The translations under genes were made by a program, and so were the position numbers. DNA of 64,000 bases from Stomorhina lunata. Lineage: Eukaryota > Arthropoda > Insecta > Diptera > Rhiniidae. The notes below the pieces were generated by a model that worked only from the letters and a program-made list of their open reading frames with translations, was not told the origin of the DNA and ran no database searches. The stretch lies in assembly GCA_933228675.1 (NCBI GenBank), contig OW121744.1:16733894-16797893 (forward strand). The letters are read 5' to 3'. Positions within the stretch are counted from its first letter, which is position 1; each line of letters opens with the position of its first letter. Positions 48,701-60,500 of this stretch are shown here, piece after piece.

Positions 48701-50502
48701 AGACATAGACTAAGACATAGACTAAGACATAGACTAAGACATAGACTAAGACATAGACTAAGACATAGACTAAGACTAAGACATAGACTAAGACATAGAC
48801 TAAGACATAGACTAAGACATAGACTAAGACATAGACTAAGACATAGACTAAGACATAGACTGAGACATAGACTAAGACTAAGACATAGACTAAGACATAG
48901 ACTAAGACATAGACTAAGACATAGACTAAGACATAGACTAAGACATAGACTAAGACATAGACTATGACATAGACTATGACATAGACTAGGACATAGACTA
49001 AGAAATAGACTAAGATATAGACTAAGACATAGACTAAGACATAGACTAAGACATAGACTAAGACATAGACTAAGACATAGACTAAGACATAGACTAAGAC
49101 ATAGACTAAGACATAGACTAAGACATAGACTAAGACATAGACTAAGACATAGACTAAGACATAGACTAAGACATAGACTAAGACATAGACTAAGACATAG
49201 ACTAAGACATAGACTAAGACATAGACTAAGACATAGAATAAGACATAGACTAAGACATAGACTAAGACATAGACTAAGACATAGACTAAGACATAGACTA
49301 AGACATTGACTAAGATATAGACTAAGACATAGACTAAGACATAGACTAAGACATAGACTAAGACATAGACTAAGACATAGACTAAGACATAGACTAAGAC
49401 ATAGACTAAGACATAGACTAAGACATAGACTAAGACATAGACTAAGACATAGACTAAGACATAGACTAAGACATAGACTAAGACATAGACTAAGACATAG
49501 ACTAAGACATAGACTAAGACATAGACTGAGACATAGACTAAGACTAAGACATAGACTAAGACATAGACTAAGACATAGACTAAGACATAGACTAAGACAT
49601 AGACTAAGACATAGACTAAGACATAGACTATGACATAGACTAAGACATAGACTAAGAAATAGACTAAGATATAGACTAAGACATAGACTAAGACATAGAC
49701 TAAGACATAGACTAAGACATAGACTAAGACATAGACTAAGACATAGACTAAGACATAGACTAAGACATAGACTAAGACATAGACTAAGACATAGACTAAG
49801 ACATAGACTAAGACATAGACTATGACATAGACTAAGACATAGACTAAGAAATAGACTAAGATATAGACTAAGACATAGACTAAGACATAGACTAAGACAT
49901 AGACTAAGACATAGACTAAGACATAGACTAAGACATAGACTAAGACATAGACTAAGACATAGACTAAGACATAGACTAAGACATAGACTAAGACATAGAC
50001 TAAGACATAGACTAAGACATAGACTAAGACATAGACTAAGACTAAGACATAGACTAAGACATAGACTAAGACATAGACTAAGACATAGACTAAGACATAG
50101 ACTAAGACATAGACTAAGACATAGACTGAGACATAGACTAAGACTAAGACATAGACTAAGACATAGACTAAGACATAGACTAAGACATAGACTAAGACAT
50201 AGACTAAGACATAGACTAAGACATAGACTATGACATAGACTAAGACATAGACTAAGAAATAGACTAAGATATAGACTAAGACATAGACTAAGACATAGAC
50301 TAAGACATAGACTAAGACATAGACTAAGACATAGACTAAGACATAGACTAAGACATAGACTAAGACATAGACTAAGACATAGACTAAGACATAGACTAAG
50401 ACATAGACTAAGACATAGACTAAGACATAGACTAAGATATAGACTAAGACATAGACTAAGACTAAGACATAGACTAAGACATAGACTAAGCTATAGACTA
50501 GG
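45731..50502. repeat. 12-bp satellite (ACATAGACTAAG)n, ~4.8 kb
   Basis: Nearly 400 tandem copies of ACATAGACTAAG are very homogeneous. Marker variants recur: an extra ACTAAG hexamer, ACATTGACTAAGATATAG at 47181, 47925, 48177, 48633 and 49305, and a GAAATAG variant near 49010, 49655, 49850 and 50255. A 600-bp block (49501-49680 against 50101-50280) is repeated exactly. Translation gives YVLV repeats on the minus strand, which is meaningless as a protein. Confidence 0.98.
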
Positions 50503-51080
50503 ACTTAACCAAACTGATTTCACTTTATAATTTTTGTTTATTTTTTGTTTTTTTTTTTTTTTTATTGTTAACTTATCTTTTATTGTATTTAATTATTTGT
50601 TTTTAATTAAATTTTAAACTTTTTATCGCAATTTCTGAACAGGTTTTGTTTTGGAAATTCTTATTATCATGATAACTAGCTCCCAAAATCAGAATTTAAA
50701 ATATGGGATGATTTTTGACAGAAACAAAACCGGTAGAATTTTAGGATTATTATACAAACAAAAATATAATTGGTTACTAAGAAGGGATCCCAAAATTGGG
50801 CGTAAAATTTTATTTAAATATTAGTCGAAACTCTATCCTCCCTTAACAATTTAAATAAAGTTATTTATTTCTGTTATCTAAAAAATATAAACATAAATTA
50901 ATCGTTTTAAATCAATTTCCATTGATTAATGTTAAATGTCATTAAAACCAGCTGAACGCTGAACTCATCAGATAAATAAACTGATCAATTTAATTTTCTG
51001 CATTTTTTAGCATAATTTTTGCACATTAGCAACGCAACAAAAATCTAATGTTGGTGGTCCCTCTGTGGTGTCATCTTTAT
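50503..51080. other. AT-rich unique DNA, no gene seen
   Basis: Non-repetitive sequence between the 12-bp satellite and the piggyBac-like element, ending in the TTAT target copy (51077-51080). Confidence 0.5.
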
Positions 51081-52992
51081 CCCTTTCGACCCCAACTTTT
51101 TATTTGTATCCCTAAAATTTCTTTTTTACTTTTAATCATTTTGTAGTCATTTAAGAAGTGTCTGGCCAAAATTTCAAGTCGCCACGCCCATTCGTTTGGG
51201 CGGTAGAGAAAGTTGCTTGTGAGCAACGTTGGGCAATTGTGGTATATAAAAAAAACAATTTTTTTAATTAAAGCCGTATTACATTTTATTAAATTATTTT
51301 AAAAGTTAAGTATGAAAAGATAGAAAACAATTTTTGTTATTATTACAGCAAAGATGGACTTTACATTTAAGACATTTGGACATTGGAGTTCCTGTTTTAC
51401 ACAATCTGCAGCGACCTTTTTCGCCAAACACTACCCAATGTTCCACTTTATCATACCGCTTTGCATCTGTAGGGTTCGGTTGGAACCTATACTTTTTGGT
51501 GCTTTGCGAAGATACACTGCTCGAGGGAGATATACAATCGGAAGATGTTGGATTATTTGTTTCCAAATTCGATGGTCGACCTCTTTTTCTTTGGATAGAA
51601 TCTTGAAGTACAGAACTACATTGCAAAAGTGCATTAGCAATTTCCAGTTGAAATTGTATTAGTGGAATATATGTTTGTTTGGGTTGGAGTAGATGAAGAT
51701 GTTTTCTATAAAGCAACCAGGCATTTGTGGCGGATGTTCCTAGGCACCAATAAAGCGGTGATTAACCTTGTACAGTTCCATGAGCATATCAGCCAGGTCA
51801 ACCCCTCCCATGCCTTTATTATAGGAAGCAACAATAGCTGGTCTTGGAACATCTATGTAAGCTTTTTCCTTCGAGGACATTTAGCAAAGGACGTATCTTG
51901 TACAGCTTGTCATAATTCAAATCATCCTTTTTTGGTTGTTGGCTGTTTTCGTTGAAATGTAAGCACTGCTTAATTTTTTCAAACCGGCCTCGAGTCATTG
52001 CTTCTGAAATAGCCGTAAGCTTTATGTTTTGGGCCCATGGCATTTTAAACTGGGGCAGTCTAAAAACACCTAAGTATAACAAAGCACCAATATACCGTCT
52101 TATTTCCTCCTTGGTACAGTTAAGCTCAATGCCAAGTTCCTGTAGTCCATATAAATTGGTTTGCTGTTCGATCAAATCGATACAACGAGTATCAAACATT
52201 TTTTCGAAATATTCAACTTGTGTCAAAACTTCATGAATTTTTAGGATATTATCGCCCTTCAAAATAGTATTTGGGGCTTCATATGGCCTTGATCTCCATT
52301 TAAGAGATTTCTGATCAATTTTTTTTCAAAGCACATATTAACAGCACCAGAGGATTCTTGCTCAAACTCATCCTCCAGTATATTGTCAAGAAGGCCTCTC
52401 TATGCTTTCTCCTCTTTCCACGATCCCTTCCAAATTCCTCTTCAGCACTGCAGATATGTCTTCCACCTCATCGCCGCTTTCCTCGTCACTGGAAACATCC
52501 CAATCGAAGTTCAAAATTCTTTCAATGTCTTTGTTTGTCAAGCCCTTCTCTTGGGGTCTCATCTCTAAAAGTATGTAAATTAATTACCATAATTGCCCAA
52601 TGTTGCTCACAAGCAACTTGAAAACTTTGAAAATTACTCAACTGTTGTTTGTTTAAAATTCTAAGATTAAACTTCTACAAATATTTAGCTTGATATTTAC
52701 TAAAAAAGATTCAATAAACAAATTTTAAATTTTTGTTTTAATTTTGAAAAAAAGTCACATGTATTAAAACCTCTTTCTAAATTCGCCAATATATTTGTCT
52801 TGACACACGCGCGTACTAATGAAAATAACTTTGCAAATTGACAATCAAATTAGCTTTTGTTTTATTAAACTTAAAGAGAACACTTGTCGCTTTCTACATA
52901 TATATGGTTACAAGAACAAAAACAAAAATAACGCTTACCGTTAGTCGTCAAACATATGAAGTTGCTCACAAGCAACGTTAGGGTCGAAAGGG
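51081..52992 (-). mobile_element. piggyBac-like element, 1912 bp, TTAT on both flanks
   Basis: The left end CCCTTTCGACCCCAAC and the right end, read inverted, CCCTTTCGACCCTAAC form matching termini. Each is bordered by TTAT (51077-51080 and 52993-52996). Subterminal palindromes GTTGCTTGTGAGCAAC occur at about 51213 and, inverted, near 52603 and 52965. The interior is a minus-strand piggyBac transposase remnant. Confidence 0.85.
51306..52562 (-). pseudogene. piggyBac transposase, internally deleted
   Basis: Transposase of the piggyBac type, read on the minus strand from a probable start at 52562. An acidic N-terminus (NFDWDVSSDEESGDEVED) is followed by a stop. The N-terminal part of the transposase domain lies at 51819-52300 (FDTRCIDLIEQQTNLYG, GALLYLGVFRLPQFKMPWA, MTRGRFEKIKQCLHFNEN, YKIRPLLN). 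After a junction near 51865 the conserved block SYNKGMGGVDLADM follows, then a stop (MELYKVNHRFIGA). The C-terminus (51306-51716) ends with the cysteine-rich zinc-binding domain, CRLCKTGTPMSKC and NCFLSF. The region that should hold the catalytic aspartates between RPLLN and SYNKGM is missing, so the protein is inactive. Confidence 0.9.
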
Positions 52993-53408
52993 TTATAATT
53001 GTTTAATTATAAATGAAATATTAATAAATCATTTTAAAAACATTATGATTAAAGCAGTCAAAAAATAAAAAATAACAATGAATTCATACAAAATTTTATA
53101 ATAAAATGTTAAAAGATCAGTTGGAAATAAGCGAATAACTTAAAACAAGAAATTTATGTTGTTAAAACAAGATAATAAAATTTGATTTTAATATTTTCAT
53201 ATTCAAACTAGGACTTGCACGTTTTTATTAAATTTTGAAAAATATGATTTTAATCACATTTTGTTGTTCGAAATTCTAAATCAACTGCAAAAATTTATTG
53301 ATTCAATTAATCTCTGGTAAGAAATTGTGTTCCAAAATAATTTATGGAAAAAGTTAATGGGTGTGAAATTAAGTTTTAAAATTTCTTTCCTAGACACAAA
53401 CCACAGAG
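52993..53408. other. AT-rich unique DNA, no gene seen
   Basis: About 400 bp of non-repetitive DNA between the piggyBac-like element and the 29-bp satellite. Confidence 0.5.
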
Positions 53409-56400
53409 CTTTTTGAAAAATTTCCTATAAAAAGTAAATTTTTGAAAAATTTCCTATAAAAAGTAAATTTTTGAAAAATTTCCTATAAAAAGTAAATTTT
53501 TGAAAAATTTCCTATAAAAAGTAAATTTTTGAAAAATTTCCTATAAAAAGTAAATTTTTGAAAAATTTCCTATAAAAAGTAAATTTTTGAAAAATTTCCT
53601 ATAAAAAGTAAATTTTTGAAAAATTTCCTATAAAAAGTAAATTTTTGAAAAATTTCCTATAAAAAGTAAATTTTTGAAAAATTTCCTATAAAAAGTAAAT
53701 TTTTGAAAAATTTCCTATAAAAAGTAAATTTTTGAAAAATTTCCTATAAAAAGTAAATTTTTGAAAAATTTCCTATAAAAAGTAAATTTTTGAAAAATTT
53801 CCTATAAAAAGTAAATTTTTGAAAAATTTCCTATAAAAAGTAAATTTTTGAAAAATTTCCTATAAAAAGTAAATTTTTGAAAAAAATTACTATAAAAAGT
53901 ATTTTTTGTTTTAAATTTCCTAAAAAAGTAAATTTTTGAAAAATTTCCTATAAAAAGTAAATTTTTGAAAAATTTCCTATAAAAAGTAAATTTTTGAAAA
54001 ATTTCCTATAAAAAGTAAATTTTTGAAAAATTTCCTATAAAAAGTAAATTTTTGAAAAATTTCCTATAAAAAGTAAATTTTTGAAAAATTTCCTATAAAA
54101 AGTAAATTTTTGAAAAATTTCCTATAAAAAGTAAATTTTTGAAAAATTTCCTATAAAAAGTAAATTTTTGAAAAATTTCCTATAAAAAGTAAATTTTTGA
54201 AAAATTTCCTATAAAAAGTAAATTTTTGAAAAATTTCCTATAAAAAGTAAATTTTTGAAAAAAATTACTATAAAAAGTATTTTTTGTTTTAAATTTCCTA
54301 AAAAAGTAAATTTTTGAAAAATTTCCTATAAAAAGTAAATTTTTGAAAAATTTCCTATAAAAAGTAAATTTTTGAAAAATTTCCTATAAAAAGTAAATTT
54401 TTGAAAAATTTCCTATAAAAAGTAAATTTTTGAAAAATTTCCTATAAAAAGGAAATTTTTGAAAAATTTCCTATAAAAAGGAAATTTTTGAAAAATTTCC
54501 TATAAAAAGGAAATTTTTGAAAAATTTCCTATAAAAAGGAAATTTTTGAAAAATTTCCTATAAAAAGTAAATTTTTGAAAAATTTCCTATAAAAGTAAAT
54601 TTTTGAAAAATTTCCTATAAAAAGTAAATTTTTGAAAAATTTCCTATAAAAAGTAAATTTTTGAAAAATTTCCTATAAAAAGTAAATTTTTGAAAAATTT
54701 CCTATAAAAAGTAAATTTTTGAAAAATTTCCTATAAAAAGTAAATTTTTGAAAAATTTCCTATAAAAAGTAAATTTTTGAAAAATTTCCTATAAAAAGTA
54801 AATTTTTGAAAAATTTCCTATAAAAAGTAAATTTTTGAAAAATTTCCTATAAAAAGTAAAATTTTGAAAAATTTCCTATAAATAGTAAAATTTTGAAAAA
54901 TTTCCTATAAAAAGTAAATTTTTGAAAAATTTCCTATAAAAAGTAAATTTTTGAAAAATTTCCTATAAAAAGTAAAATTTTGAAAAATTTCCTATAAAAA
55001 GTAAATTTTTGAAAAATTTCCTATAAAAAGTAAATTTTTGAAAAATTTCCTATAAAAAGTAAATTTTTGAAAAATTTCCTATAAAAAGTAAATTTTTGAA
55101 AAATTTCCTATAAAAAGTAAATTTTTGAAAAATTTCCTATAAAAAGTAAATTTTTGAAAAATTTCCTATAAAAAGTAAATTTTTGAAAAATTTCCTATAA
55201 AAAGTAAATTTTTGAAAAATTTCCTATAAAAAGTAAATTTTTGAAAAATTTCCTATAAAAAGTAAATTTTTGAAAAATTTCCTATAAAAAGTAAATTTTT
55301 GAAAAATTTCCTATAAAAAGTAAATTTTTGAAAAAAATTACTATAAAAAGTATTTTTTGTTTTAAATTTCCTAAAAAAGTAAATTTTTGAAAAATTTCCT
55401 ATAAAAAGTAAATTTTTGAAAAATTTCCTATAAAAAGTAAATTTTTGAAAAATTTCCTATAAAAAGTAAATTTTTGAAAAATTTCCTATAAAAAGTAAAT
55501 TTTTGAAAAATTTCCTATAAAAAGGAAATTTTTGAAAAATTTCCTATAAAAAGGAAATTTTTGAAAAATTTCCTATAAAAAGGAAATTTTTGAAAAATTT
55601 CCTATAAAAAGGAAATTTTTGAAAAATTTCCTATAAAAAGTAAATTTTTGAAAAATTTCCTATAAAAGTAAATTTTTGAAAAATTTCCTATAAAAGTAAA
55701 TTTTTGAAAAATTTCCTATAAAAAGTAAATTTTTGAAAAATTTCCTATAAAAAGTAAATTTTTGAAAAATTTCCTATAAAAAGTAAATTTTTGAAAAATT
55801 TCCTATAAAAAGTAAATTTTTGAAAAATTTCCTATAAAAAGTAAATTTTTGAAAAATTTCCTATAAAAAGTAAATTTTTGAAAAATTTCCTATAAAAAGT
55901 AAAATTTTGAAAAATTTCCTATAAATAGTAAAATTTTGAAAAATTTCCTATAAAAAGTAAATTTTTGAAAAATTTCCTATAAAAAGTAAATTTTTGAAAA
56001 ATTTCCTATAAAAAGTAAAATTTTGAAAAATTTCCTATAAAAAGTAAATTTTTGAAAAATTTCCTATAAAAAGTAAATTTTTGAAAAATTTCCTATAAAA
56101 AGTAAATTTTTGAAAAATTTCCTATAAAAAGTAAATTTTTGAAAAATTTCCTATAAAAAGTAAATTTTTGTAAAATTTCCTATAAAAAGTAAATTTTTGA
56201 AAAATTTCCTATAAAAAGTAAATTTTGAAAAATTTCCTATAAAAAGTAAATTTTTGAAATATTTCCTATAAAAAGTAAATTTTTGAAAAATTTCCTATAA
56301 AAAGTAAAATTTTGAAAAATTTCCTATAAAAAGTAAAATTTTGAAAAATTTCCTATAAAAAGTAAATTTTTAAAAATTTCCTATAAAAAGTAAATTTTTG

Positions 56401-56448
56401 AAAAATTTCCTATAAAAAGTAAATTTTTGAAAAATTTCCTATAAAAAT
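53409..56448 (-). repeat. 29-bp satellite (TTTCCTATAAAAAG unit), ~105 copies
   Basis: Units contain AAATTTCCTATAAAAAGT and AAATTTTTG. The reverse complement shares 27 of 29 positions with the 31-bp family at 44.9 and 57.5 kb, the difference lying where CCTA is replaced by AC, so this is a sister family in opposite orientation. Marker units (ATTACTATAAAAAGTATTTT) occur at 53886, 54264 and 55337. The last two and their neighbouring AAGGAAA variants are exactly 1073 bp (37 units) apart. Confidence 0.97.
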
Positions 56449-57529
56449 AAATATTTATATGACGCTAAAATTGCGTTAACAACTTTTTTTAAATTATTTT
56501 TTTTTGATAAAAATGTGTTTTTTAATGATAAAAATGTGTTTAATAATATAATATTACATTTTAGATTTCACTGTGTATTATAGTTTGTCAATATTAAAAT
56601 GAATTTTAGAATATATCTTATACTAAGACATAGACTAAGATTGTGTTCATGTTTGTTTCTTAAGTCTTTTGTTCAAAACTACATATATTTTTATTACAAA
56701 AAAATATACAAACAACTGAATTTATTTTTAGAAACCAACTAACTTTTGCCTTAACAATCTTTAAAATTCGACATTAATCCTCACCTGCATTAACCAAATA
56801 TAAGGGAAATTGGTCATTAATCAAAATATGTATTCCATTAATATATAAAAGTGAAAATATAATCGCAACTAATTTTAGTCTACTACTCCATTTTATATTT
56901 ATGAAACCATAAATTAAACAGAAATCACATCTAACCTACACTTGCACTTAACAAATCTATTTTTGCTACTTTACTTTACTTTACTTTTAAGCCAGCAAAA
57001 AAAAATAAATAATTTATTCTGGTGCCACATTTTTTCATAAAGTTCTTTAACTTACCACCATCTTATACCCTCATAAACGCTATAATTCACACTTTACGAC
57101 TTTTCTTGCATTTTGTGCAATTTTTCCTTAATCAGCTAAAACTTCAAGTACATTATGATTAAAGTCAAAGGACTAAAGGGTGTTCTATAATTTATGATCC
57201 TGCTATGGAGCAGAAGATACTTAAGCAGAACATTTAACAACTCTTAGTAAGTAGGGTTAGTGTTACTTTCGTTCTAGTTTGTCTTTTAGTTAACAAATTG
57301 ATTAATAACTTTATTTGGAAACAAAATAATAGTTCTTATTTTTTACATATAATTTTATCACTTAGATTATTCATAATAATCCTACGTAAGTAACTTCCTT
57401 TTATGACATTTATTAAAAGAATTAAGACTTAGGTTTGTCTATGATTTAGATTATGTCTTAGTTTAAAACTTAGTTTATATTTATATTTTTGTCTATGTCT
57501 TAGTCTATGTCTTAGTCCATGTTTCTAAA
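56449..57529. other. Unique DNA bracketed by 12-bp satellite stubs
   Basis: AT-rich non-coding sequence. At 56617-56640 there is a short forward stub of the 12-bp satellite (ACTAAGACATAGACTAAG), and at about 57425-57525 a decayed stub in reverse orientation (GTCTATGTCTTAGTCTATG). No gene is recognised. Confidence 0.7.
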
Positions 57530-60500
57530 ATGTCCTATTTTATAGAAAATACTTATTTAAAATTTTTTTATTTTTTAAAATTTACTATTTTTAAAAAGAA
57601 GTTTTCAAATTTTTCTTATTTTTGTACGAAATTTTTAAAAAAATTCCCATTTTTGTAGGAATTTTTTCAAAAATTTCCAATTTTTATAGGAAATTTTTCA
57701 AAAATTTCCTATTTTTATAAAAAATTTTTCAAAAATTTCCTATTTTTATAAAAAATTTTTCAAAAATTTCCTATTTTTATTGGAAATTTTTCAAAAATTT
57801 CCTATTTTTATAGGAAATTTTTCAAAAGTTTCCTATTTTTATAGGAAATTTTTCAAAAATTTCCTATTTTTATAGGAAATTTCTCAAAAATTTCCTATTT
57901 TGATAGGAACATTTTCAAAAATTTCCTATTTTTATAGGAAATTTTTCAAAAATTTCCTATTTTTATAGGAAATTTTTCAAAAATTTCTTATTTTTATAGG
58001 AAATTTTTCAAAAATTTCTTATTTTTATAGGAAATTTTTCAAAAATTTCCTATTTTTATAGGAAATTTTTCAAAAATTTCCTATTTTTATGGATATTTTC
58101 AAAAATTTCCTATTTTTATAGGAAATTTTTCAAAAATTTCCTATTTTTATAGGAAATTTTTCAAAAATTTCCTATTTTTATAGGAAATTTTTCAAAAATT
58201 TCCTATTTTTATAGGAAATTTTTCAAAAATTTCCTATTTTTATAGGAAATTTTTCAAAAATTTCCTATTTTTATAGGAAATTTTTCAAAAATTTCCTATT
58301 TTTATAGGAAATTTTTCAAAAATTTCCTATTTTTATAGGAAATTTTTCAAAAATTTCCTATTTTTATAGGAAATTTTTCAAAAATTTCCTATTTTTATAG
58401 GAAATTTTTCAAAAATTTCCTATTTTTATAGGAAATTTTTCAAAAATTTCCTATTTTTATAGGAAATTTTTCAAAAATTTCCTATTTTTATAGGAAATTT
58501 TTCAAAAATTTCCTATTTTTATAGGAAATTTTTCAAAAATTTCCTATTTTTATAGGAAATTTTTCAAAAATTTCCTATTTTTATAGGAAATTTTTCAAAA
58601 ATTTCCTATTTTTATAGGAAATTTTTCAAAAATTTCCTATTTTTATAGGAAATTTTTCAAAAATTTCCTATTTTTATAGGAAATTTTTCAAAAATTTCCT
58701 ATTTTTATAGGAAATTTTTCAAAAATTTCCTATTTTTATAGGAAATTTTTCAAAAATTTCCTATTTTTATAGGAAATTTTTCAAAAATTTCCTATTTTTA
58801 TAGGAAATTTTTCAAAAATTTCCTATTTTTATAGGAAATTTTTCAAAAATTTCCTATTTTTATAGGAAATTTTTCAAAAATTTCCTATTTTTATAGGAAA
58901 TTTTTCAAAAATTTCCTATTTTTATAGGAAATTTTTCAAAAATTTCCTATTTTTATAGGAAATTTTTCAAAAATTTCCTATTTTTATAGGAAATTTTTCA
59001 AAAATTTCCTATTTTTATAGGAAATTTTTCAAAAATTTCCTATTTTTATAGGAAATTTTTCAAAAATTTCCTATTTTTATAGGAAATTTTTCAAAAATTT
59101 CCTATTTTTATAAAAAATTTTTCAAAAATTTCCTATTTTTATTGGAAATTTTTCAAAAATTTCCTATTTTTATAGGAAATTTTTCAAAAGTTTCCTATTT
59201 TTATAGGAAATTTTTCAAAAATTTCCTATTTTTATAGGAAATTTCTCAAAAATTTCCTATTTTGATAGGAACATTTTCAAAAATTTCCTATTTTTATAGG
59301 AACATTTTCAAAAATTTCCTATTTTTATAGGAAATTTTTCAAAAATTTCCTATTTTTATAGGAAATTTTTCAAAAATTTCTTATTTTTATAGGAAATTTT
59401 TCAAAAATTTCTTATTTTTATAGGAAATTTTTCAAAAATTTCCTATTTTTATAGGAAATTTTTCAAAAATTTCCTATTTTTATAGGAAATTTTTCAAAAA
59501 TTTCCTATTTTTATAGGAAATTTTTCAAAAATTTCCTATTTTTATAGGAAATTTTTCAAAAATTTCCTATTTTTATAGGAAATTTTTCAAAAATTTCCTA
59601 TTTTTATAGGAAATTTTTCAAAAATTTCCTATTTTTATAGGAAATTTTTCAAAAATTTCCCATTTTTATAGGAAATTTTTCAAAAATTTCCTATTTTTAT
59701 AGGAAATTTTTCAAAAATTTCCTATTTTTATAGGAAATTTTTCAAAAATTTCCTATTTTTATAGGAAATTTTTCAAAAATTTCCTATTTTTATAGGAAAT
59801 TTTTCAAAAATTTCCTATTTTTATAGGAAATTTTTCAAAAATTTCCTATTTTTATAGGAAATTTTTCAAAAATTTCCTATTTTTATAGGAAATTTTTCAA
59901 AAATTTCCTATTTTTATAGGAAATTTTTCAAAAATTTCCTATTTTTATAGGAAATTTTTCAAAAATTTCCTATTTTTATAGGAAATTTTTCAAAAATTTC
60001 CTATTTTTATAGGAAATTTTTCAAAAATTTCCTATTTTTATAGGAAATTTTTCAAAAATTTCCTATTTTTATAGGAAATTTTTCAAAAATTTCCTATTTT
60101 TATAGGAAATTTTTCAAAAATTTCCTATTTTTATAGGAAATTTTTCAAAAATTTCTTATTTTTATGGGAAATTTTTCAAAAATTTCCTATTTTTATAGGA
60201 AATTTTTCAAAAATTTCCTATTTTTATAGGAAATTTTTCAAAGATTTCCTATTTTTATGGATATTTTCAAAAATTTCCTATTTTTATAGGAAATTTTTCA
60301 AAAATTTCCTATTTTTATAGGAAATTTTTCAAAAATTTCCTATTTTTATAGGAAATTTTTCAAAAATTTCCTATTTTTATAGGAAATTTTTCAAAAATTT
60401 CCTATTTTTATAGGAAATTTTTCAAAAATTTCCTATTTTTATAGGAAATTTTTCAAAAATTTCCTATTTTTATAGGAAATTTTTCAAAAATTTCCTATTT

